Assembly (NCBI GenBank): GCA_003993805.1
Contig: RSEF01000020.1
Coordinates: 10,871,965-10,935,964 of the forward strand
From: Himantopus leucocephalus
Taxonomy: Eukaryota > Chordata > Aves > Charadriiformes > Recurvirostridae
Direction: 5' to 3'
Length of the DNA: 64,000 nucleotides
Part shown: one piece after another, positions 53,201-64,000 of the stretch
Position numbering within the stretch: position 1 is the first letter of the stretch
How the letters are laid out: each line of letters opens with the position of its first letter
Program-made: the position numbers and the translations under genes
The notes under the pieces: generated by a model
Databases searched by the model: none
What the model was told of the DNA's origin: nothing
The model's input: only the letters and a program-made list of their open reading frames with translations

Positions 53201-56200
53201 TTTATTAATCGCTAATGTACAGCAAGACAGACAAGACCTTCCTCTGAAATGTTTAACATACAGAATTACAAAATCTTTCTCCACAAAAAGTTTACCAGAA
53301 AGAGAAACCAAGTTATTCCCACAAGCTACAAGAGTGTATTTTCAACACAGGCAAACAATATGCAGAAATGCCCTATGAATCTACTACCTGGAAATCAGAT
53401 AACAACACAGATCTACCTACAGCATAATGATATTCACTGGCATCTCCTCCCGTACTTTCATGCAGGAATTAAGCAAGACTTTTCAGGAGTTTAGACCTCC
53501 TATAGAACACAACATAACCAACTGCATACGCTGCATGTTCCAAATACACTTAAGAAATGTTTAGGTCTTGTTATTTTAGTAGGTTATTAATAGCTGGCGT
53601 TGGCAGAGAAAAGCTTCATTTCTCTAAAAACGTAGATCGTGTGAACCTAGTCATAAACATTTTTATGAGTAGGTTTTTTATAAAGGTTTTTTGTACTGAC
53701 ATTAGCTAGTCAATCCTCAACCTTTCCTAAGGAGTAGATTAAGTATTAAAGTACATCCAAGGTGTGGCATTGTATCAGTTTACCCTTACTGGCAGTTGCA
53801 CTTACACAATTAGAGCAAATTCTCTACCAGCTTCATCATTCGAAACCAGAAGCCTATGACAATGCTGAATTTTACCAGGCGACTCTGAGGGAAAAATCCC
53901 AGTGGACAACTCAGTCTGAGTTAAGTAACTACAAATTAAGTAGTACAGGGAAAAAAATTTAAATAAGCATTTTCACACTACATGACAATTACGCAATCTG
54001 CAAGGTACAAAGGTAGTGAGAGCGTTCTGTCTCGAGCACCGTGCCTCAGAGATTACTTCAAGCATTTGTCTGACCTAACGATGCATTTATCATTTCTCTA
54101 CTAGGAATCAATAAAAAAGGAGGGGGGGGAGAATAAGTAACTGGGTAATAACTTTACCTTGGGCAATCAACATTCATATCCAGCATTAATATTCAGGAAA
54201 TGCCCCAAGTCTCAATCATTAATGATTAAGTATCACCACACCCTGGAATATTTTACTACATATCTGTATTGACATCACGAGATCCAAACTTCAAACGTAA
54301 TTGCCTGCTGTTTTAAAGATCTTCTCGGAATTAAGGGACGCTGGCTACAACAGCATACATAAACTCCACCTCTGTGCCAAGGCAACAGGCAACTCAAAAG
54401 AGCTGTAGTCTCAATGTCCAACTCTGTCAACAGTTTGAAGACACAGTAGGACATATTTCAATATAAACAAACACTTCTGGAAAAATCAAATTTAGAAAAT
54501 TTAAACCTTAGACTGAGAGGCACTCCTTTATTTAATGAGAAGCAATCCTTTATCATTTCACCACACTTAGCTACACAACTTTCCAAAAATATTTACAGCT
54601 GCACTCCTGAGCTTACGCACTCAGCTTTTGGTGAACATTAAGCACATGTGAATGGCTCCAGGAATCGGAACCAGCCCATGACAGCCAGCACCGCGCAGGA
54701 GCCCCATGCTGCAGTTCCGTGACAAGTGCCTGAGCCGCTCCAACACCAGCTCTGGCGCTGCCTGGACCCACACCTCGGCCACACTCACACCCCACGCACA
54801 CCCCGCTCCCCCCGACCACCACCTAGGTGATGCCCAGTCCTTATACAGGCTGGGGGAGGTCCTGAAATGGGGATTTAACCCCTTCTCCCAGCAGTCACAA
54901 AAGTACACCATGACAGATGAAGCACCGCGTCTACCGACCCCCTTCACACACGCCAACCACAAGGGGATCTGCAAGTTGCCTTCTACCAAATTGTGATTCA
55001 TTAGATTTCCTCAACAGAGTTAACAGAGAATTCAGAAGTCCAGCTACATACAATCCCACTGTCGTCACTTTTATAATACTTCCAAATGAAGCTTCTTAAA
55101 AAAATCTAATTCAAGAAGTAGAGACTTCAATGTTTAAACGTGTACCACCTTTTGCAGTATTATTATTTTTAAAGACACTGAAGAAAAATATGAAATAAGT
55201 CATGTATTCACTTTCATTTTGCAAAAAGGACATTTATTTTTGCAAAGATGTTCTCCACAAAGTAACTGGGTGTCCTTTTTTGCTGAAACAAAAGCTAGAC
55301 AAAAAGAGAAAAGCAACAAGCAAACTGTGAATACTATCAAATTAGATGACACATTTGCTTGAAAACCTAAAGTTTAAGGCGCTGCAGTCATATTGAGTAC
55401 CATTCCATATACAACTACTATACAAAGGGTTAACGTACAATACGGAGCAGTTAACTGTCATAGATAACAGTCAGAGTTCAATAAATTGGTAGGATTATAG
55501 TGCAGTTTTATTGCTACCTCCGACACTTTTACTGATGTGCTTATTACTTTTTTTTATAGCGTACTGCTCTTGAGCAACCAGTTTATAATATTTACCCTTT
55601 TAAAACTAGGTATACAGAGAATACATATATATAGAAAAGGGCAACTAAGTTTACATGGCAATACTGGTGCAGCAGCTAACACATCACATATGTATAGTAA
55701 TTACACACATCTTGCACAGACAAACCTACCTATGAGCCTAGAGGCAAAACACGGCTGCCAAAATCCACGCATTTTACGCACAACAAAAAAGCATGAACTA
55801 GGGCTGGTCTTTTTCTCTTAGAAGACGAGGATAAAAATACCACCACTACAAACAGGTTTTGTATACACATCACACACACAGACCACTTTTCTATCTCTAA
55901 ATTACCTCTATTAGCTGCAGTATGTCAAAAGAAATTTTAGTCCAACACAAATAAACCTTAGATGCCGGACGTGGTAAAAATACTATATAACACTGGCATG
56001 TTTTTTCATTATGTTTTAAACATTTCCATGTGTAGTTCTTTTGTATGCCTTCATCAATTCAATTTATCCTTAAATCTAGAATTAACTGGTATTGTTTTTA
56101 GTTCTCACATTAAAAGCAACAAGTAACCTACCACCAGCTGACTCAAACTTACTGCAACTGCCATTGGTGAACAACGTACCACCCCTCTCACACATACGGC

Positions 56201-59200
56201 AAAAACCAACTCTTCTCAGGCACGCACTCCTCTGGGTCCGCGATGCAGACAACAAACATACAGACTGTAATTCAAAATGTCTCTGTTCTCTTAGTAACAG
56301 CTTAAAGCATCATACTACCTTTAAAACATCCTATACTCCTGCGGAAGCAGGATACCAAGAAGGTGCCGTGCAACGGTGAATTTGCACACTGAGCGTTCAT
56401 TTTTTGTGTCCATTTGCATCACACAGAAACGCCTCCTGTACTATACTGGTTCTTCTTGTTCATTTTATCCTGAACAAAGGCAAAATGGAAACCACGCCTT
56501 GACAAAACACGCCTATGTGGACATCCAGTGTGTATGCACAGACTTCGCGCAAAACACACTGCGTGTAAAAGCCATGCATGTCTGAAGCACGTCCGACACA
56601 CATATCATGTCCTCCATGGACACTGAGTGTGCTGTTCAGAACACACCCTGGTTTGTGTACAAATACAACCGGGGACTTGACATATCCCCATTTCTAACAC
56701 ATCTGCAGTACATCCCTTTTTTACCACTCTCACCCAAAAGTGGAAGAAGCGCATTTCTAAGACCACCACCTTCAGAAAAAGATAAGGGGGAAGGAAAGCA
56801 TTAAACTGTGACTGGGACCAACAGTCCTCCAAAGCAAAACTCGCGGGACAGCTTAATTCACCAGTAGCTTAGTGGCACGCAGCTCGGTGATTCCAGACAG
56901 ACTGTGTCTGAGGGAAAGAGAGCAGTCACCATGTCAGAGCCTGCTTTAAAAAAACGCATTAGAGTTACTTACTGCTTTTTAGAAGTTAGTTACAGAATTT
57001 ATAATTACCTTTTTTTACAGGCAGTCATTGGCAATGGTATCCTAAATTAAAATCAACTCAAATTAAGGCAATCTTAATTCAGGTATTTTCTAACTTATTT
57101 GTGTCCTCAATAACGTTGCTTTAGTCAGTCTACATGTAATATATAGCTTTCTTTTTGAACTGAAACAAACTTATCATAGAAACTTAAAAATCTATGCCCA
57201 GAATAATTTTCCCCAACCAGATTTCATTTTCGTTACAATAGCCTTTGCTACACTAGTTTGTGTGCTGCTCAGATCGCCTTTCACACAGGAGACAGAATAT
57301 AAAAATAAGCTCTATTTATTGCATTACAGCATTATCAAGTAATGAAGGACCTGCACACAATCTATCATACTCCTAGTTTGGAAGGCCTTCCAGGTCATAA
57401 ATATTTTAATGAAACTCAACACACTGCAGGTGCATCAGCAGGAAACGAACGGGCAGTGATGGCTATGTATCAGCAAACACACAAACAAAAATCCTCCCAA
57501 ACCTTCCAGTTAATCTGCAGTCTGACTAGAAACACAGTAAGTCAATACAGGTCAGAGAAAGAAATACATATACTGAACTAACCCCTGCCCTCTTGGGACT
57601 GACTCCTGCCCTCTGCTCAGTGAAGCATAAACATAATTGTGGTTCACTGAAATGAAAAAAATAGTCTTTATTTAATAATCTTACGGCTGCTTGATTAGTG
57701 CTTGGAAAATAAAAAGTACTATTTAAGCGCTAAATATTATTAGCTTTTTCAGAACATCAGCTCCAAACCCGCCACTCCTCATTTCCTTCTCTCATAACTC
57801 TTTTCATTCATGTCATCGGGAGGCATCTTATTTTCAGCAACAACTACTCACTTCATTTTTTTTTTTTTTAAATGCTGCTGGATGTGCAGAACTACTGTTG
57901 AGGTTGCTTGGCAACTGGTGAGACATATCAGAAAGAGAGATAAGGTCCAGAATGAATGGAATTGAAGAGAACTATATTTGGTTTCATTAAGAGATACTAA
58001 TGCACTCAAACCATACCAATTTGAATTCACCACACTAAGGCAAAATTTTGCTCTTTCTTTCAAAATACAGACATCCATAATCATGGAGTCCCACTAAATC
58101 CATTAAGCCACTTCCTCAGGCACACACGTGTCTGCCTCCACAGAAGAGGCTTCAGAGCCAGGGCTTTTACCTGGGTTAGCAGTTGGGTACAGCAAGGAAC
58201 AGCCGGGTAACACAAACGCTTTGTAAGTATTTTGAAGAATTTCAGGCCAGAGAGGATAGTTGAATACTTCAGTCTGCCTTTCACTGTCCCATAAGCCACC
58301 ACGCTTTCCCAATATACTTCAGTATCAAGCTGAAATTTCAAGTGAAATAATTTTTCCTGAAGGTCACAAGTTGAAACGAGATGAGATTGAGCACCCAAGA
58401 CTCCTGCAACGGCAGAGAACCAATTACAGAAAGTCTGCCCTAACAATTCAAGGAGGCCAAAAAAGCCTTATGACGCTGAAAATGGAAACCGGCCTAGCAG
58501 TTCCTAGTCAAAGAGTTTCTTTCTGTCTCAAGCTCTTCAGCTAACTTCATCTGGATCATGTGAGCAAGAATCAACCAGTCTGACACAAAAGAGGATCTTC
58601 TAACATCACCTCAGACCCTGCCCAATCTTTGATGCTTCGGAAGGGAGTGCAAACAGTGACAAAACACAACTAGCAAACTATCCGACAGGAAAAAACCAAA
58701 ACCAAAAGTCAACCCCCACCTCTCTGATGCCTGCAGGCAAGCACACGACTCAGGTTTCAAGGCTTCAAACACCAACACAGAATCGCATATATCATCATGA
58801 TGTTCGGGGTAATAAAAGCAAAAAAAAAAAAAGCCCACAGTTGCAAAGGAAGTGGGTAATGTACAGCCCACGAAGTAGCTCCACGCTGCCCAAGGCCGGG
58901 GCGGCCACCACGAGCACGCACGCTCGCGTCAGGAAAGCTCTATCTCCAGAAGCTGGATTGCAATAACAGTTTAAAAATAACCCTGTCCTTCCCAGAGAGC
59001 TCAAATGAGGCTTCCTCATGCCCAACACGTTATTTCAATTAAAGTGTCTCTAACACTAAGGTAGCGAATCTCACGCCTGCCTTCGTTTTTCGGTATCTGC
59101 CTTGCGCAGCGGCACCTCTACGCGGCAATGAAATCCCGTTTGCACACCCGACTGCTGAACCCTGTACAGCTCCTGTGGTGTTTCTTTTGAAGTCTTCTCA

Positions 59201-60424
59201 GTAATTCTACATCCTTCATGGAGTGAAGACACCCGCATGGGATATACCATTTTAGTAACACCCTTATCAAGTGTTGGAATTCCTATTCATCCTCATTGCA
59301 AGAAACCATAATAAGTAATAATAATAAATTAAAATGCCCATATTTGATGTAAAGCATCTGGGCAATCTCTTACTTTAAGCAATGGAATGGCTCCCCTTTT
59401 TCTAAGAATTATAAAGAAATCAACATTAGCGTATCCCACAGTTTCTCACATAGTTCCTTTGGTATTTTTGTCCAGTTATTTATTCTTGTTTTGAAAATAT
59501 CCATATTCTACCAGATGATGTTGGTATTTGCCTTTCTCACAGACGCTAAACTTCCCTTTCTATTTGCAGCATTGCATAGGATGGATACATACGTTTTTTT
59601 TTTTAAGGAATAAAATAACTATAGGAGACATTTTTGCTTTCTCTACATAACTATGTATCATTTTACCTTCTGCATTCAGTAATAAATTTATGCCCAAACA
59701 ATAGTATTAAAAATAAAATTAAGTGAAAAAAATTACTGTTATCATATTGTCCTCTGGGGTTTAAATTTTCCAAAATTATCAGAATGGAATCTATTAATTT
59801 TAATTAACAAAATAGAGGTCTCAGCTGATTCCAGTTAATCCCGGAGAGAAGTGTTTTACATTTGTCAAGTAAAGTTTTATTCTGGGACTGAATTGGGTTA
59901 ACTTTCCATTTCTGTCTAAGGGAGATATATCTAGTAGGCCTTTTATTTTTTGGTTAATAATTAATAATATTTGTTATTACTTATGGACATCACCTATGAC
60001 TATCACTTCTGTCTACTTTTCCTTCCCTCTTCCTCACTCCCTCCCCCTTTCGGGCAAACCTTTTTGTTTCCAAAGTATGAATAAAATTGTGAGGAAAAAA
60101 GCCAGACAATATGTTGGCTACATTATTTCAAAGTGTTTTTTTCAAAGTGTTTTTTCTGACTCCCTAGGATTGTGCAAAATAAGCAGAAATGCTTTACTAA
60201 ACTTAGTCTTTTTTACTTTTTTCTAGCCCCTTATTTTACCTTATATAGAGGTAACAGAACGCTAGGAAGCTCTTTGGTGATAAACATAAGGAAAGTAAAC
60301 ATATGATTGCATAAGGTGCAATTACATAAAATGAAGACTGTCCAATTAAGTGAAGGCAAAACACCGAGGCAGTACGGAGCATCCCAAATTCCCAATGGTT
60401 TGGTGAAATTAGAGTCTAGTGACG

Positions 60425-60484
60425 TAGTTCCCTCCCATTTTCAGCTTAAAAAACTAGTTCCCTCCCATTTTCAGCTTAAAACAC
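60425..60484. repeat. 30-bp tandem duplication
   Basis: The unit beginning tagttccctcccattttcag occurs twice in direct succession (60425-60454 and 60455-60484) with one mismatch near the end. It looks like a recent local duplication in intronic sequence. Confidence 0.9.
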
Positions 60485-62611
60485 TAAAAGGCAAAATAGT
60501 TACATTTGCAATTTTTAAGTGTCTTATGTGTAAGTTATGGAACGTATTTTTATCTACAGTGTTCAGCACAAGCAGAATGTGTTCCTATGAGTAACTATTC
60601 TGAAACAACATTAATCATTTTTACATACCAAAAGTAAAAGGTTGCATCTAATTTACAGGCATCTATTTTAGTGTGCTTGAAAACCCAATATGGAAAATTC
60701 AGTAACTTCCTACTGTATAGAAATTTAACAACAGAAAACCCCGTAAAGCAAATCTTCCAGAAAGTTGTATAATGTGCTTGCTGTGAAATACATTGAGACA
60801 AAGTATCAGAAACATTTCACTTAAAATTCTTACTGACACTGTCCTCTGCAACTGTTTTGTCAAATATCTGGAAGTGTAGAAAGTGTCGGTCAGGACGAGA
60901 GAAGGGGAGCTGCTCTTCCCGACCGGCATGTGGGCTTGGGGTGCTATAGTGGATTGGATCACAGTATTATCAGCTTTCCCGAGAAGCCCCAGGACTGAAC
61001 TGAGCCCCTCCTCCTTTCAGTTTTCTCGCTCATTTAAGGAAAAAAAATAAATAAATTCCTCAGCTTTGCATCGTGCTTACAATTTTTTTTCATGAATAAT
61101 GCAGTGCTATGATTATATTCTCATTTCGGGGGAAAAAAAATAAATTTAAAATAAAAAAATTAAATGTATTTAATAAAATCTTTTCAGCAAATAGCTATGT
61201 CCTTGTAATTATTATCTTTTGCTTATTTTAAAAAAGTTATTGCACATGTAAGTTTTCATCTTTATCTTAAATGGTCTCAAACTGTTAAAAGCAACATAAA
61301 ATATGTGAAGTCATGCCAATCGCTGCTATGCAATTAAATTAAAATTCATTAAATCAATTAGTTTAATTTTTCCACAGTAATGCCACATTAAATCAAATTT
61401 AGCTAGTGTATTTAAAGTTATTTAAATTATCAGGATTAAAACAGGTATACACAGTTTTCTGAACTTACTGTGCTGTGTCCCATTACACATTTTTATCTAC
61501 TAAAAAAAAAAATCAAGCAAGATATGAGCAAGGCACCCTTTCTCATCACAGACTTAAGGAAGAAAGCTACTTCGCTGATACCCATTTATTTCCTTGCAAC
61601 GCTTTCCAATTAATATGAACACTTGTATAGATAATTGTATTGGCAAAACAGAATAAAAACGTCTTAACTTGAAGGAAACAGAAGTGTGTCTATGCATGCA
61701 GGCCTACAGAGCAGAAGGAGCACGAGGAAGGCAATCGTCAGGCCCCCGGCCGGCTGTGAAGCTGCCACTCCAGGCAGAACGCGAGGTCTGCTGGGACCGC
61801 ACTAAACCTCCAGTGGAAACACTGCACACCTCTAAACGCTCCATCAGTGCCGCCACCGCCCTTGGGAGGCTGCAAGGGTGCAGCTGGGAGAGACGATTAT
61901 TTTCTGGCGCCTTAACTAAAAAGACAAGTGAACACAATGACTTATTAAACAGCCCTTTGGAGAATACAGCCAGCAACAGGTAGCTAATAGAGGAGCTCAC
62001 AAGCCTCCTTGCACTTTTGTAATAGCAAACACCTCAAAAGCAAACATCTCATCAAGAGATTCCCCTACTACATTCCTCAAAAAGCAGATAATTTTGCCCC
62101 TTAGCTGTCAAAAACATACCTCAATGTATTGCTGTTTCTAAGTAAGCAAGCTCAGCTGTAAACAAGTAGTTCTAATTAACTGCATGTTTACATTAGAGTA
62201 CAGTTGTAGAAATAACTATTAAAAGCTGGTGCAGCTACGCTTGCACTGTATCCTAAATACTCTTGTATTTACTAGGAACTCGAGAGTCAATTGCCAAAGT
62301 AAAATAGAGGGCATATTATTTTCACCATCAGGATTCAAGTTACGTTTTAAAAAGAAACCAACCCTCATCAGTGGAAATTCCTTCATTTCAACTTGAGAGC
62401 TTTGAACGACTAAGATTAAGCTGAACAATTTCTGTATCTCAGCTCTTCATCAGAGATGGGACTTGGGCAACCCTAATACACAAACGCATGATATAGCTAA
62501 AAATAAAGATAGAGATAAATTTGCCTGCTGGATTATACTTCAAAGCATTAGCTATGCCTGCCTTGATCTAGGAGACGCTCGGGAAGGATGCTTACAGAAC
62601 TGGAACAAGAG

Positions 62612-62660
62612 NAGAGTTTTGGTAATTTTTTTATTTTAAAAAAAAAAAAAAAAAAAAAAA
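62612..62660. repeat. N followed by A23 run
   Basis: N at 62612, then T-rich sequence and 23 A at 62638-62660. Confidence 0.9.
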
Positions 62661-64000
62661 TCCCTCGGAACTCCACAAACCTGTTCCCCCAGCCCAAGAG
62701 AAGAGAAACAGGACACTTCTTCGCTCCTACTGACCCAAACCCCAGAGACCGACACGACGCGGGGAGCCCACCATCCTGAAGAACAGCAACAAGAAATAAC
62801 ACCCAGGTCTAGATTGCCAGAAGGACCTGAGAAGGGCACAGAACTTATTAATAATAAATTATATCACACTAGGTTTTAACATAATGAAATCAAAAAAAAT
62901 TCCCCAGCTGGAATGACTGGCAACAGATAAAATGCGGCTACGTAATGCAGTAAGGGCAATCTTCAGGGATTGCAATAACATGAAGGTAGAGTTTTAATAC
63001 CAGAAAGGTAACCTTCCACGAGCTTAAGATGTTAAAAAGTATTCTGTTCATACATGAAGAAACTCAAGCATCTGTCTGGATAAACTAGTAAAAACTTTTT
63101 TTACTGGGAAAATCAAGAGTACTGCCCAGTCTGCCCATCCAAAATACAGGGGACAAGAAGAAATCCAGCGAGATGCTTCCCGTAGGACAGATTCTGTAAC
63201 ACTGGCTAGAGAAAAGGTAAGCACTCTGCAGGTCTAGTTCCCGGGAAGAGTTGAGGAAAACCTGACACATGGTATTTTTCAGAAAGGACAGTGACATGTG
63301 GAATACAGATATATATTTAATATTCTCCATAGAGAGTTATATTTTTGAAGTTATCTAAAGTTTCTTGTGGGTATTTAATATAGTTTGTGATTTATTAAAT
63401 AACAAGTTAAATAGAATATGTACTAATAAATGTTTGCTTAAGATAAGAAAAATGGAGAAAAACACACCACTTCCACTTAACTCATGAATGTGCAGAGTAA
63501 AAATATTTCAAAACATATTCGGAGTGAACTGAGGAAGAGTGGGACTTTTTTTAGCTGTTTTCTCTCAGTCTCACTCCCTTTCAGATACTGTTGTCCAACT
63601 TCAACGAGGGTTGCAGTCGCAGAGATTAACTTCCAGAAATGAAAGTCAAGAGGCTGAGTAGAACAGAGACCAAAATTAGTGCTCCAGTGAGGAAAAGCAA
63701 GAGTTCATGTAGACCTACACCAGCCACAGCACACGCTGTCTTTTCTCCAGGAAAAGCACAAAAAGGAAGGTAAAGGACAGGACGATCCAGGAGTGTTTAG
63801 GGGTCGGTGCTGCAGGGAACGTCAGGGCCATGGCCGAGAACAAGGACCACATCAGTTGGAGCCAACAGGAGATACGGAACGCTACGGGTACCGCGGGGAG
63901 GAACTGCAGATGCCGTTGGGGACCAGTAGGGACTATCGCAGAGAAGACTGGGGACATGCAGAACAAATGACAGAAATCAGACTTCATTAACTCAGCTACC

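Larger units (their letters stand above)
1..64000 (-). other. GNAS: Interior of a G-protein alpha-s class gene (GNAS-like), minus strand
   Basis: The three exons found correspond to GNAS exons 4-6, which are neither first nor last. The exon with the GTP-binding P-loop should lie upstream (coordinates above 35836). The exons with the switch regions and C-terminus should lie downstream (below 17918). None was found on reading the minus strand, so the whole window appears to sit within one long gene. The protein, if intact, is the GTPase subunit that couples receptors to adenylyl cyclase at the inner face of the plasma membrane. Only part of its helical domain is encoded here. The symbol is the best family fit, not proven orthology; GNAL or an extra Gs-class paralogue remain possible. 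Introns this long would be unremarkable for GNAL. Confidence 0.7.
35837..64000 (-). other. Upstream intron, partial (GNAS intron 3 equivalent)
   Basis: This ends at the TTACAG acceptor at its low-coordinate side and runs off the right edge, at least 28 kb. No exon with the P-loop (GAGESGKST) or the KQMRIL segment was found on the minus strand. It contains one CR1 fragment, a MIR-like fragment, A- and T-runs with Ns, a 30-bp tandem duplication, several CpG-rich patches and a G-rich tandem repeat. No other gene could be supported. Confidence 0.75.

Noticed and set aside
58081..58446. 121-codon minus-strand frame with a protein-like look
   Set aside because: No family recognised. The flanks lack a convincing exon structure and the length is within what chance gives over 64 kb.
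35837..64000. Search for the upstream P-loop exon (GAGESGKST) and the first exon
   Set aside because: No matching minus-strand sequence. These exons must lie beyond the right edge.
1..64000. CRISPR arrays, bacterial operons, phage or retroviral genes
   Set aside because: No regularly spaced repeats, prokaryotic gene arrangement, or gag/pol/env-like frames are visible. The sequence is ordinary vertebrate intronic DNA.

Overview
The window is vertebrate nuclear DNA and almost entirely intronic. A CR1 LINE 3' end fragment at 45461-45513, very few recognisable transposons, a few degraded MIR-like SINE pieces and small CpG-rich patches in an AT-rich background point to a bird (another sauropsid is possible). 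I see no bacterial, phage or organellar organisation and no CRISPR array.

One protein-coding gene can be supported, on the minus strand. Three consecutive coding exons (35782-35836, 35577-35696 and 17918-18015, in transcription order) encode 90 contiguous residues of the helical domain of a heterotrimeric G-protein alpha subunit of the Gs/Golf class. Splice sites are canonical, and exon lengths and phases match GNAS exons 4, 5 and 6. The first two exons are 85 bp apart; the second and third are 17.6 kb apart. No other exon of the gene could be found, so the window lies inside the gene: roughly 28 kb of upstream intron (35837-64000), the 17.6 kb intron (18016-35576), and at least 17.9 kb of the next intron (1-17917). 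The residues fit Gs alpha (GNAS) better than mammalian Golf (GNAL), but they differ from mammalian GNAS more than expected for so conserved a protein. Paralogue assignment is therefore the main open question.

The introns hold a CR1 fragment, MIR-like fragments, a tRNA-Ser-like relic (7895-7963), homopolymer and G/T tracts, a 30-bp tandem duplication, a possible G-quadruplex repeat, and many short GC/CpG-rich patches, one with a palindromic E-box and a GC-rich hairpin (29190-29350). A possible alternative 3'-terminal exon on the gene's own strand is at 26393-26473.

Several sequence defects are visible: a perfect 169-bp duplication around a single N at 1248, a second small duplication around an N at 1492, single Ns beside A-runs (21569, 37169, 62612), and a 17-N gap in a T-run (48444-48460). 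These look like assembly or base-calling artefacts. Open reading frames outside the three exons look like chance frames, mostly in GC-rich patches where stop codons are rare.
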